Of a DNA stretch of 64,000 bases, positions 23,966 to 32,763 are shown in pieces. The notes beneath the pieces were generated by a model. It saw nothing but the letters and a program-made list of their open reading frames with translations. It was not told where the DNA came from and did not search any database. The stretch covers positions 171,704-235,703 of the forward strand of contig NZ_JPKG01000046.1 of the NCBI RefSeq assembly GCF_000735605.1, in the 5' to 3' direction. A program made the position numbers and the translations under genes. This DNA is from Allobosea sp. LC85 (GTDB lineage: Bacteria; Pseudomonadota; Alphaproteobacteria; Rhizobiales; Beijerinckiaceae). The stretch's first letter is position 1. Each line of letters starts with the position of its first letter.

Positions 23966-24562
23966 TCAGACCACGATCACCTTGGTGCCGACCTGGACGC
24001 GATTGAAGAGGTCGATCACGTCGATATTGCGCATCCGGATACAGCCGGAAGACGCCGAGCGGCCGATGGTCTCGGGCTCGTTCGTGCCATGGATGCGGTA
24101 GAGCGTGTCCTTGCCGTTCTGGTAGAGGTACAGCGCGCGCGCGCCGAGCGGGTTCTCCGGGCCGCCTTCCATGCCGCCGGCGCGCGGCGCCAGATGCGGC
24201 CAGCGCTTGATCATCTCGGCTGGCGGAGTCCAGCGCGGCCACTCGGCCTTGCGCTGCATCATGGCTTCACCGGTCCAGCCAAAAGCCTCGTCGCCGGTCG
24301 CGACGGCGTAGCGAATCGCCTTCTTGTTCGGCAGCACGAAGTAGAGATACTTCTCGACCGTATCGACCTTAATGCTGCCGGGCGGCAGACCGGTCGGGTC
24401 CGTGATCTCGTAGGGCAGTTGCGTGATATGGTGCTCGAATTTCGGCACGAGCGCGATGTACTCTGCATCCCGCTCAGAGAGTGCGGGAGCGTTCACGCTC
24501 TTGTATTGGCAGGCACCGAGCAGGGTCGACAGCGCCAGGGCAACGATTACAGTCTGTTTCAT
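23966..24562 (-). CDS. L,D-transpeptidase (YkuD family), lipoprotein
   Basis: A 198-residue protein with a lipoprotein signal: lipobox LLGAC with Cys18. The YkuD catalytic motif HGTNEPETIGRSASSGCIRM is complete, with nucleophile Cys174. L,D-transpeptidases make 3-3 crosslinks in peptidoglycan or attach outer-membrane proteins to it; expansion of the family is typical of Hyphomicrobiales. ATG 24562 is chosen over an ATG nine bases upstream because it begins the signal (MKQTVIVALALS). Divergent from the deacetylase gene; 244 bases of shared upstream region. Confidence 0.93.
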   Translation of the reverse strand: MKQTVIVALALSTLLGACQYKSVNAPALSERDAEYIALVPKFEHHITQLPYEITDPTGLPPGSIKVDTVEKYLYFVLPNKKAIRYAVATGDEAFGWTGEAMMQRKAEWPRWTPPAEMIKRWPHLAPRAGGMEGGPENPLGARALYLYQNGKDTLYRIHGTNEPETIGRSASSGCIRMRNIDVIDLFNRVQVGTKVIVV

Positions 24563-24806
24563 GCCTACCACCAGCGACGCCGCGAACGCGCTCTTTATGA
24601 TGAATGAAAAGTTAATATTGTATTCCCGCCCCGGGGGTTGGGGTGACGTCGAGCCGCGCCGCTGCTCTATGCGTCAAACTGACATGGCGCAATGAAGTTC
24701 CTGCTGCGAAGCGTGTTTCGTCGACTTCGGCCGCGACCGTGGCAATAGCGCAACGGCAGTGCAACATGATGCGCGGCGGCAAGACCGGCGATGAGGATGA
24801 GAACCA

Positions 24807-25736
24807 GTGACGACGCTTCTGATTACGCACCCGGCCAGCCTGCAGCATTTGACTCCGCCGGGCCATCCCGAGCGCCCCGACCGGATTCGCGTCGTCGAGC
24901 AGGCGCTCGAGGATGAACGATTCGCCCACCTCGCCCGGGTCGAGGCTCCGCGCGCCGATCTCGGCCTCGTCACGCTCTGCCACCCGCGCCATTTCGCGGA
25001 GGCGCTGATCGCCGCCTCACCGGAGACGGGTCTCGTCGACATCGAAGCCGACACCACGATGTCGCCCGGCTCGCTGGAGGCTGCGCTGCGCGGCGTCGGC
25101 GCTGCTGCCCATGCCGTGGATGAGGTGATGAATGGCAAGGCGAAGAATGCCTTCTGCGCCACGCGTCCGCCCGGCCATCACGCCGAGAGCGTCAAGGCGA
25201 TGGGCTTTTGCTTCTTCAACCAGGCTGCCATCGCCGCCCGCCACGCCCGGGAGGCGCACGGCGCGGAGCGCGTCGCGATCATCGACTGGGACGTCCATCA
25301 CGGTAATGGCACACAAGAGATCTTCTGGAACGACCCGAGCGTGCTTTACGCCTCGACCCACGAGATGCCGCTCTATCCCGGCACCGGCGCTCCTTCGGAA
25401 CGCGGCGAGCACGGCACGATCGTCAATGCCGCCCTGCGCGCGGGCGATGGCTCCGACGCCTTCCGGGACGCGTTCGAAACCACGGTGCTGCCACGTGTCG
25501 ACGCCTTCCAGCCCGACCTCGTGATCATCTCGGCCGGCTTCGATGCTCATTGGCGCGACCCGCTCGCCAATATCAATCTGGTCGAAGGCGATTTCGTCTG
25601 GGCGACCCAGAAGCTGATGGCGATCGCGGACCGTCGCGCCGAGGGCCGCCTCGTCTCGATCCTCGAAGGCGGCTACGATCTCGAAGCCCTGTCGAAATCG
25701 ACGGCAGCCCATGTCCTGGCACTGATGCGAGGCTAA
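24807..25736 (+). CDS. Histone-deacetylase-family amidohydrolase
   Basis: A 309-residue class II HDAC-like zinc hydrolase, starting at GTG 24807 after GAGGATGAGAA. Motifs: TRPPGHHAE, WDVHHGNGTQEIF (zinc Asp and His), HEMPLYPGTG, ISAGFDAHWRDP (zinc Asp) and LEGGYDLEAL. Bacterial members act on acetylpolyamines, acetoin-related enzymes (AcuC-like) or unknown acyl-lysines. No acetoin or polyamine genes are adjacent, so the substrate is open. Its TAA stop forms the first bases of a family A repeat. Confidence 0.93.
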   Translation: MTTLLITHPASLQHLTPPGHPERPDRIRVVEQALEDERFAHLARVEAPRADLGLVTLCHPRHFAEALIAASPETGLVDIEADTTMSPGSLEAALRGVGAAAHAVDEVMNGKAKNAFCATRPPGHHAESVKAMGFCFFNQAAIAARHAREAHGAERVAIIDWDVHHGNGTQEIFWNDPSVLYASTHEMPLYPGTGAPSERGEHGTIVNAALRAGDGSDAFRDAFETTVLPRVDAFQPDLVIISAGFDAHWRDPLANINLVEGDFVWATQKLMAIADRRAEGRLVSILEGGYDLEALSKSTAAHVLALMRG

Positions 25737-25838
25737 AGCATCGGCCCGAAAAGTGGATTGCGGTTTTCGGGAAAGACAATGCCCAAACAAAGAGAGATAG
25801 ATCGCCCTGCGTCCAAACGGACGCAGGGCGATCTAACC
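25735..25838 (+). repeat. Intergenic palindromic repeat, family A, copy 2
   Basis: Starts AAAGCATCGGCCCGAAAAGT inside the deacetylase stop codon. It ends with its own palindrome, TAGATCGCCCTGCGTCC, loop, GGACGCAGGGCGATCTAA. The first dyad is shared with other copies. The second differs in sequence from copies 1 and 5 but keeps the TAGATC...GATCTA ends, which suggests selection for pairing rather than sequence. Confidence 0.85.
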
Positions 25839-25906
25839 GTCATTGCGAGGAGCGCAGCAGGCGGACCTGGATTGCAGCGCTCGGCTCGGAACGACGGCGC
25901 AGCCGT

Positions 25907-27184
25907 TCATTCCAGAGGCTGCGTCTCCGCGATCTCGATGCCAAAGCCGCTCAAGCCCACGAAGGAGCGCGGCGAGGAAGCGAGGTTGACGATCGAGGCG
26001 ACCCCGAGATCGCGCAGGATCTGGGCGCCGAGGCCGACCTCACGCCACTGCTGCGAGCGCTGGGCGTCCGAGCCCTCCTCGACGCTCTTGATCGGCACGC
26101 CGGCCGAGCCGTCGCGCAGATAGATCAGTACGCCGCGGCCATCCTGCTGGAAGCGCCGGAGCGCGCACTGGATCGACTTCGCGCCGCCGAGGACATCCGC
26201 CACGACATTCGCCCGGTGCAGCCGCGCCGGTACCTTCTCGCCGTCACCGACCTTGCCCATGACGAAGGCAAAATGCTGGGTGTCCTCGAAGGGTGTGACA
26301 TAGACATGGCCGGTCATCTCGCCGAACTCGGTCTTGACCGGGAAGGAATGCACACGCTCGACCAGCTTCTCACGCGCCTGGCGATAGGCGATCAGTTCGG
26401 CGACCGTGATCTGCTGCAGCCCATGCGTCTTGGCGAAGGCGGTGATCTGCGCACCCTTCATCACGGTGCCGTCATCATTGGCGAGCTCGCAGATCACGCC
26501 GACCGGCGGCAGATTGGCGAGCTTGCACAGATCCACCGCCGCTTCGGTATGGCCGGAGCGCATCAGAACGCCGCCATCCTTGGCGATCAACGGAAACACA
26601 TGGCCGGGGCGCACGAAATCCGTCGCGCCCATATTGCCGTTGGCGAGCGCCCGCACCGTATTGTTGCGCTGCTCGGCCGAAATGCCGGTGGTCAGCCCGT
26701 GCTTGACGTCGACCGTCACCGTGAAGGCAGTACCGAGCGGCGCGTCATTCGACGAGACCATCGGATCGAGTCGGAGCCGCCGCGCCTCGTCGGCCGTCAG
26801 CGGCGCGCAGACGATGCCGCAGGTGTTGCGGATAATGAAGGCCATCTTCTCCGGCGTGCAGAGCGAGGCGGCGATGATCAGATCGCCCTCATTCTCGCGG
26901 TCATCGTCATCGGTGACGATGACGATCTCGCCGCGGGTGAAGGCTTCGATGGCCTGAGTGACGTTCTGCTGCATGACAGCCTCCCGCGGCCCTTGCAGGC
27001 CCAGAAAATCGTTGGGGGTGACGGCACCGTTGGTGGCGGCGGCGATGCGCTCGGCACTTTCGCGCGAGATCCAGGCACTCTGGTCGTTGCAGAGCGCCGT
27101 CACGCTGGCCGGCGACAGGCCGACCGACCGCGCAAAGGCGCTGCGGGCCATGCCATTCTGCCGGAGCCACGTTTCGAGCTTCAT
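25907..27184 (-). CDS. ribB: HTH-fused RibB (DHBP synthase) with degenerate GTP cyclohydrolase II domain
   Basis: A 425-residue protein in three parts. Residues 1-62 resemble a Cro/C1-type helix-turn-helix (ARSAFARSVGLSPASVTALC). Residues 72-270 are 3,4-dihydroxy-2-butanone-4-phosphate synthase, which makes the four-carbon riboflavin precursor from ribulose 5-phosphate; DRENEGDL (95-102) and SGHTEAA (210-216) are intact. Residues about 275-425 are GTP cyclohydrolase II-like but degenerate: the zinc motif (HSEC...RCDCG in active enzymes) reads RLHRANVVADVLGG...IQC, without the Cys set. So the first riboflavin step must be done by another RibA. A perfect palindrome lies upstream (27236-27252). 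Confidence 0.92.
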   Translation of the reverse strand: MKLETWLRQNGMARSAFARSVGLSPASVTALCNDQSAWISRESAERIAAATNGAVTPNDFLGLQGPREAVMQQNVTQAIEAFTRGEIVIVTDDDDRENEGDLIIAASLCTPEKMAFIIRNTCGIVCAPLTADEARRLRLDPMVSSNDAPLGTAFTVTVDVKHGLTTGISAEQRNNTVRALANGNMGATDFVRPGHVFPLIAKDGGVLMRSGHTEAAVDLCKLANLPPVGVICELANDDGTVMKGAQITAFAKTHGLQQITVAELIAYRQAREKLVERVHSFPVKTEFGEMTGHVYVTPFEDTQHFAFVMGKVGDGEKVPARLHRANVVADVLGGAKSIQCALRRFQQDGRGVLIYLRDGSAGVPIKSVEEGSDAQRSQQWREVGLGAQILRDLGVASIVNLASSPRSFVGLSGFGIEIAETQPLE

Positions 27185-27235
27185 GGCCGCAAGCTAATAT
27201 GCCCCTGCTTCACTTGCAATGAAACAACGAAATAA

Positions 27236-27252
27236 TTTCAGTAATACTGAAA
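27236..27252. promoter_or_regulatory. Perfect palindrome in the ribB upstream region
   Basis: TTTCAGTA, A, TACTGAAA: perfect 8-base arms around one central base. It lies 52 bases upstream of the ribB start, between ribB and the aroC stop codon. It is a strong operator candidate. No FMN riboswitch is present in this short gap. Confidence 0.6.
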
Positions 27253-27253
27253 A

Positions 27254-28372
27254 TCACCGAGCAAAAGGCCAGCGCGGCTCGACCACGCCGACCTGCGCGC
27301 GATGGCGCAGGAACTGGTCTGCCAGCACGCAGGCAACCATCGCCTCCCCGACCGGCACGGCCCGGATGCCGACGCACGGGTCATGGCGCCCCTTGGTGAA
27401 CATATCCGCTTCCCCGCCCGTCCGCGTCACGGTCGCACGGGTGGCGAGGATTGAGGATGTCGGCTTCACCGCGAAACGGGCGACAATCGACTGCCCGGTC
27501 GAAATACCGCCCAGGATGCCGCCGGCATGGTTGGAGAGGAAGAGCGGCTTGCCGTCGTTTCCGGCCCGCATCTCGTCGGCATTCTCTTCGCCGGAGAGCT
27601 CGGCGGCAGCAAAACCTTCGCCGATCTCGACGCCCTTGACCGCATTGATGCTCATCAGCGCCGCGGCGAGTTCGGCATCGAGCTTGCCGTAGATCGGCGC
27701 ACCGAGACCGGCGGGAACGCCCTCGGCCACAATCTCCAGCACCGCGCCGATCGATGATCCGGATTTGCGGATGCCGTCGAGATATTCGGCGAAGAACGCC
27801 GCCGCCTTGGCGTCCGGGCAGAAGAACGGATTATTGGCGATCTCGTTCCAGTCCCAGTTGTCCCGGTCGATCTTGTGCGGTCCCATCTGCACCAGCGCGC
27901 CACGTACGATCATGCCTGGCACGACCTTGCGCGCGATCGCGCCGGCTGCGACCCGCATGGCTGTCTCGCGTGCCGAGGAGCGCCCACCGCCACGATAGTC
28001 GCGAATGCCGTACTTCACGTCATAGGTGAAGTCGGCGTGGCCGGGCCGGTACTTGTCCTTGATATCCGAATAATCCTTGGAGCGCTGGTCGACATTGTCG
28101 ATCATCAGCCCGATCGAGGTTCCGGTCGTCACCTGTTGGCCGCTCGCCTCGTCTGGAAAGACGCCGGAGACGATGCGGACTTGGTCCGGTTCCTGGCGCT
28201 GCGTGGTGAAGCGCGACTGACCGGGCCGGCGGCGATCGAGCTCGCGCTGGATTTCGGCCTCGCTCAGCGGGATCAGCGGCGGGCAGCCATCGACGACGCA
28301 GCCGATCGCCGGCCCGTGGCTTTCCCCAAAGGTGGTGACGCGGAAGAGATGGCCGAAGGTGTTGTGGGACAT
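27254..28372 (-). CDS. aroC: Chorismate synthase
   Basis: A 372-residue enzyme of normal length making chorismate from EPSP with reduced FMN. Family signatures: GESHGPAIGCVVDGCPP (near 17-33), RRPGQSRFTTQRQE, YGIRDYRGGGRSSARETA (about 120-137) and the C-terminal RHDPCVGIRAVPVGEAM. Complete in aromatic amino acid and folate supply. It is upstream of ribB on the same strand with a 69-base gap containing a palindrome; whether the two are co-transcribed is unclear. aroC needs FMN, so neighbouring a riboflavin gene is functionally sensible. Confidence 0.97.
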   Translation of the reverse strand: MSHNTFGHLFRVTTFGESHGPAIGCVVDGCPPLIPLSEAEIQRELDRRRPGQSRFTTQRQEPDQVRIVSGVFPDEASGQQVTTGTSIGLMIDNVDQRSKDYSDIKDKYRPGHADFTYDVKYGIRDYRGGGRSSARETAMRVAAGAIARKVVPGMIVRGALVQMGPHKIDRDNWDWNEIANNPFFCPDAKAAAFFAEYLDGIRKSGSSIGAVLEIVAEGVPAGLGAPIYGKLDAELAAALMSINAVKGVEIGEGFAAAELSGEENADEMRAGNDGKPLFLSNHAGGILGGISTGQSIVARFAVKPTSSILATRATVTRTGGEADMFTKGRHDPCVGIRAVPVGEAMVACVLADQFLRHRAQVGVVEPRWPFAR

Positions 28373-28526
28373 GGCAGCCTGACGGGTTTCGCACCGGGCT
28401 CATAAGCCGTATCGCGCCCGCGCGAAACCCCGCAGCGCGGAAACCGCACCCGAAGGTCGCCACACCTCATCCTGCGCTGCGCATCTCCGGCAATGCTGCG
28501 CTGCAGCGCGGGTAGAACCGCTGGCC

Positions 28527-31500
28527 TTAATGCGCCGCCGCCCTGGCCGGCACCGCCGGTGCACCTTCCCAGCGCGTATTCGCCGGCAGGTTCTCGCCCT
28601 TCATGATCACGGTCAGCAGGCCGATCTGCGCGTAGTCGCCGACATGGGTGTCGTAGAGCACCGTCGCCGCCGCGCCAACGCAGACGCCCTTGCCGAGATG
28701 CACGCGGCCGACCTTCATGACCCTGTCCTCATAGAGATGCGTCTGCAGGGCCGAATGCGCGTTGACCGTGCAGTAGTCGCCGACCTTGATGCAGTCGAAC
28801 TCGGTGATATCGGTCGAGTCGAGCCAGACGCCCTTGCCGTATTTCGCACCGAACAGCATCAGGAACCAGGGCAGGAAAGGCGTGCCGCGCAGATAGTCGA
28901 ACAGCACCTTGCCGCCCAGCCCCCAGTAGAGCACGGCGACCGCCTCGGTGCGCATCGCCCAGAACGACCACATCGGCTTCATGATGGGCTTGTAGACGCC
29001 CATCAGCAGCCATTTCATCGCGGCGCAGATCAGCGCCTGCGTGACCGCGATCAGGATGGACACGCCCATAAAGCTAAGCGCGAGCCCGACCCAGTCGCGA
29101 TCGAAGATCTTCTGCTGCAGCACGAGATCGACCGCGATGGTGCCGAAGGTGATGAACAGCATCGCCGGGAAGGAGGTATGCAGCGCCTCGAAACCAGCCC
29201 GCGCCAGCCTTTTCCCGAGCGACGGCTTATAAGTCCAGTCCGCACCGAGATCGACTTTCTGGCGCGTCGGCAGGCGGATCGCGGGCGAGCCGAACCAGGT
29301 ATCGCCCGGCTGCATCTTTTCATTGGCAGGCGGCTTCGACTTGATGCCGATCAGCACCCGATCAGGGATCACGGCGCCAGGCGGTACGACCGCATCATTG
29401 CCGATGAAGACCTGGTCGCCGGTCTTCGTCATGTCGAGACGCATATAGCCGCGGCGCATATCCTCGTCGCCGAAGACAACCTCGTCGGCGATGAAGTTGC
29501 CGGCTCCGATCGCCGTCAGGTCGTAGCGACCGGACAAGTTGGTCGAGATCTCCGCTCCCTTGCCGATACTGGCGCCCATCAGCCGGTACCAGAAACGCAT
29601 GTAGATCGTCGCGAACAGCGAGGAGAGCGTCTCCAGAGTCACCTCGGTCGCCAGCGCCACTGTCCATTTGCGGGCATAGAAGCCGGAATGGATCGACCAC
29701 GAGCCCGAAGTCACGCGCGGCAGGATCGCCCAGCGCAGGCCGGCCATCAACAGCACGGTGAAGGCGATGAGACCCATGGCCGTCGGCCAGGTCAGGATCG
29801 GCAGATACCAGAGATAGCTGATCTCCGACCATGTCGCGATCTGGTCGTCGATCCGGTCGAACAGCCAGAAGGCCGGGAAGATCGGCAGCAGGCTGATCGG
29901 CGGCAGCACGATCAGCATGAAGATGTAGAAGACCGTCATCGCGAAGCGGCGGCGCGCGCTCGCCTCGGCCTGCGGAGGCAGCGAGTCGAGATCGACCATG
30001 CCGATCTTCCGGCCGGGCGTACCGTCCCAGATCTCGGCCTCGCCGACTTTCCCGCCGGCCGGAATCGCGGTGAGATCGCCGATCTCGGCATGGTCGCCGG
30101 TGACGCTGCCATGGCCGAAGACCACGGAAGCGCCGGCGTTCACGTCCCGGCCGATCTTGATCCGGCCGAGGATCAACTTGTCGCCGATGGCTTCGCCATT
30201 GGCGAAGGTGGTCTTCGAACCGAAGGTCGTGCAGTCGCCGATCTCGATGAGATCAAGCGCTCCGGCCTCGTAATCCGAGATAATGACGTCGCGGCCGACC
30301 TTGGCGCCGAGCAGGCGCCAGTAGAAGCGCATCACCGGCGTGCCCTGCAGCCATTTGATATGGACGAGGCCCGCGACGCGCGCGGCAAACCACCAGCGGA
30401 AATAATAGACGCCCCAGAGCGGATAGACGCCGGGCTTGGTCCGGCCGAGCACGATCCATTTCAAGGCGATCGAGATCAGGCCGGTGACGATGGTGATCGC
30501 GACATAGACGCCGAGCAAGGTGAAGACCTGCGCCGGCAGCGACAGGTCCTCGCCGGAGATCAGCAGATAGGTGACGAAGATGCCGAGCCACTGCGCCGTC
30601 GCCAGGCTGATGATGATCGGCAGCACGGCGGCCTGCGCCAGGCCGCACAGGAAACGGCGCCGGAAGGAGGGCGGAGTGAAGGAGAGATCCTGCGCCTCCG
30701 CGATCCCGCGCCCGTCGAGCACTGCCGCCATGCCGCGCAGCGTACGGGCGCCATAGACGTCCTGCAGGGTGATCCCGGCATAGGCAGGGGTTTCGCGCAC
30801 GATCGAGATGAAGCGCGCGGCCAGCAGCGAATGACCACCGAGATCGACGAAGAAATCGGCCTCGAGCGGTAGGCTCGACGCACCCAGCACGCGCTTGGCC
30901 GCCTCGAGCAGGGCTGCTTCCGTCTCGTTGCGCGGCGGCTCCTGCTCGCCGGCTGCGGCCGGCGCCGTCAGCGGCGCGGCCCTGAGCATCTTGCGGTCGA
31001 CCTTGCCCGAGACCATGCGCGGCAGGGAGCCGACGGCCTCGAAATGGGCGGGGACCATATAGGGGGGGAGCTGCTCCCTCAGCGCGGCGCGCAGCACGCC
31101 CGCATCAACCGCGACGCCCGGCTCGCTGACCACGAAGGCGACGAGCCGTTCGATGCCGTCATCCTCGCGCAGCACCACCGCCGCCTGGTTCACCCCCGGT
31201 TCGTCTGCGAGCTTCGACTCGATCTCGCCGAGTTCGACCCGGAAGCCGCGGATCTTGATCTGATCGTCGATACGGCCATGGAAGACGATGTTGCCGGCCG
31301 CATCGAGGCTGACCGCATCGCCGGATCGGTAAAGAACGGGGTCGTCGATCCCGCCGAATGGATTGGCGATGAATTTTTCCGCCGTCAGTTCGGGGCGACC
31401 GTGATAGCCCCGGGCAACGCCCGGACCGCCGATCAGGAGTTCGCCCTGCTGGCCAGGCGGCAGCAATTGCAGCTCTTCGCTGACGACATAGGCAGTATAG

Positions 31501-32537
31501 TTCGGGATCGGCCGACCTATGGTCACCACCTCGCCCGGCTTCACCTCGGTCGCGGTCGCCACCACGGTCGCCTCGGTCGGCCCGTAGGTGTTGAGTATGC
31601 GCCGGTCGGGCTTCGCCCATTTCTGCACGATGGAGGGCGGCAGCGCCTCGCCACCGAGCAGGATGAGCCTCAGCGAAGGCACGTCGGAGGGCAGGATACC
31701 GAGCAGCGTCGGCACGGTGTCGATCACGGTGACGCCGGCACCGTTCAGGATTGCCGGCAGCTTCTCGGCATCGCCCATCATCTCGGGCGAGGCGACGAAC
31801 AGCGTCGCGCCGACGAGATAGGGAGTCCAGATTTCTTCCATCGACAGGTCGAAGGCGACCGACGCGCCCTGGAAGACGATGTCGTCGGGCCCCATCCCGT
31901 AGAAGGCGTTTCCGGAGCGCAGGAAGTGGCAGATATTGTGATGGCTGATGACGATCGCCTTCGGCGTGCCCGTCGAGCCCGAGGTATAGATCAGATAAGC
32001 GGGATGGTCCTTGGTCAGCCCGACGGCGCGGGCCGGCAGGATCGCGCCATCGTCACGCGCCACGAGATCCGCGGGCGACCAGACCGGACGCCCGATCGCC
32101 GTCGCCTTGCCCTGCCAGGCAGCGCAGGTTACGAGGCCCTTGGCCTCCGCATCGCTCAGGCAGGTGGCGATGCGATCGACAGGCGCCTCGGCATCGAACG
32201 GTACCCAGGCCGCGCCGCTGAGCGTGATCGCGATCTGCGCGACCAGGAGGTCGATGCCGCGCGGCATCCACAGGCCAACCATGCTGCCGGGGCCAATGCC
32301 TGACAGGGCAAGGCCGCGCGCCTGACTACGCGCCGCTGTCCAGACCTCGTCATAGCTCAGCCGGCGCTCGGCATCCGACAGGGCCGGGTGCGCGCCGCGT
32401 GCTGCGACCGTCGCAGCGAAAATCTCGCCCAAAACCTCATCGCGGATCAGGTCGGGCCGCTTCTCGCCCGCAATCATTGCGAGCGGGGTGGCGCTCTGGG
32501 CGGTCTCGTCCGCCGACAGAATGCTGATGTCGTTCAT
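28527..32537 (-). CDS. Pls/PosA-type non-ribosomal peptide synthetase (cationic homopolymer synthetase candidate)
   Basis: A 1336-residue single-chain synthetase, close to the 1319 residues I recall for Streptomyces albulus Pls. Adenylation domain about 40-515: YTSGSTGTPKA (184-194), NTYGPTEATVV (316-326), YRSGD (403-407), GRIDDQIKIRG (421-431), GKVDRK (511-516). Carrier domain about 535-610 with Ser570 in LGGHS. Six membrane segments in three pairs (about 637-695, 866-940, 1123-1180), each pair followed by a left-handed beta-helix-like acyltransferase domain. This is the layout of epsilon-poly-L-lysine synthetase, which joins one basic amino acid repeatedly at the membrane. By hand alignment to GrsA the specificity code reads D-L-E-D-I-L-T-V-V-K, with acidic positions 239 and 278 suiting a diamino acid. 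Start ATG 32537; the sequence beyond is not protein-like. Confidence 0.93.
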   Translation of the reverse strand: MNDISILSADETAQSATPLAMIAGEKRPDLIRDEVLGEIFAATVAARGAHPALSDAERRLSYDEVWTAARSQARGLALSGIGPGSMVGLWMPRGIDLLVAQIAITLSGAAWVPFDAEAPVDRIATCLSDAEAKGLVTCAAWQGKATAIGRPVWSPADLVARDDGAILPARAVGLTKDHPAYLIYTSGSTGTPKAIVISHHNICHFLRSGNAFYGMGPDDIVFQGASVAFDLSMEEIWTPYLVGATLFVASPEMMGDAEKLPAILNGAGVTVIDTVPTLLGILPSDVPSLRLILLGGEALPPSIVQKWAKPDRRILNTYGPTEATVVATATEVKPGEVVTIGRPIPNYTAYVVSEELQLLPPGQQGELLIGGPGVARGYHGRPELTAEKFIANPFGGIDDPVLYRSGDAVSLDAAGNIVFHGRIDDQIKIRGFRVELGEIESKLADEPGVNQAAVVLREDDGIERLVAFVVSEPGVAVDAGVLRAALREQLPPYMVPAHFEAVGSLPRMVSGKVDRKMLRAAPLTAPAAAGEQEPPRNETEAALLEAAKRVLGASSLPLEADFFVDLGGHSLLAARFISIVRETPAYAGITLQDVYGARTLRGMAAVLDGRGIAEAQDLSFTPPSFRRRFLCGLAQAAVLPIIISLATAQWLGIFVTYLLISGEDLSLPAQVFTLLGVYVAITIVTGLISIALKWIVLGRTKPGVYPLWGVYYFRWWFAARVAGLVHIKWLQGTPVMRFYWRLLGAKVGRDVIISDYEAGALDLIEIGDCTTFGSKTTFANGEAIGDKLILGRIKIGRDVNAGASVVFGHGSVTGDHAEIGDLTAIPAGGKVGEAEIWDGTPGRKIGMVDLDSLPPQAEASARRRFAMTVFYIFMLIVLPPISLLPIFPAFWLFDRIDDQIATWSEISYLWYLPILTWPTAMGLIAFTVLLMAGLRWAILPRVTSGSWSIHSGFYARKWTVALATEVTLETLSSLFATIYMRFWYRLMGASIGKGAEISTNLSGRYDLTAIGAGNFIADEVVFGDEDMRRGYMRLDMTKTGDQVFIGNDAVVPPGAVIPDRVLIGIKSKPPANEKMQPGDTWFGSPAIRLPTRQKVDLGADWTYKPSLGKRLARAGFEALHTSFPAMLFITFGTIAVDLVLQQKIFDRDWVGLALSFMGVSILIAVTQALICAAMKWLLMGVYKPIMKPMWSFWAMRTEAVAVLYWGLGGKVLFDYLRGTPFLPWFLMLFGAKYGKGVWLDSTDITEFDCIKVGDYCTVNAHSALQTHLYEDRVMKVGRVHLGKGVCVGAAATVLYDTHVGDYAQIGLLTVIMKGENLPANTRWEGAPAVPARAAAH

Positions 32538-32610
32538 GGTGCCCCGCTGCGGATCCGCCAGAGCAGCCCTGGCGGCACTCACCCAAGGCGACCCTGCGGC
32601 AATCCGCACC

Positions 32611-32653
32611 TATATAACCGCCCCCGGAAACCGCATCGTTCGATCCGGTTTCC
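32611..32653 (-). promoter_or_regulatory. Promoter-like region with a hairpin or operator upstream of the Pls-like gene
   Basis: An inverted repeat GGAAACCG (32626-32633) / CGGTTTCC (32646-32653) lies just upstream, in minus-strand direction, of TTATATA (32611-32617), a plausible -10. This is about 75 bases before the ATG. No good -35 is visible, which would fit an activated or repressed promoter. Confidence 0.4.
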
Positions 32654-32763
32654 GACTGCCTCCCCCTGCCGAGCATGTCGCTGTTGCGCGCATCCCTGCT
32701 AGCACAACACTCCTTAAAGAGCACCCCTGAACCCGCGATGAATGTCTGCGGCGGAACCTCGCG

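Noticed and set aside
27185..27253. An FMN riboswitch before ribB
   Set aside because: The gap is only 69 bases and shows none of the conserved RFN stems; a palindrome is the only feature.
28530..30872. A 780-codon open frame on the plus strand, opposite the Pls-like gene
   Set aside because: It is a high-GC mirror of the real gene: its composition is Arg/Asp/Gly/His-rich without domains, and the minus-strand gene has full motif support. Similar long mirror frames at 4539-5792, 9617-11182 and 41149-43146 were dropped for the same reason.
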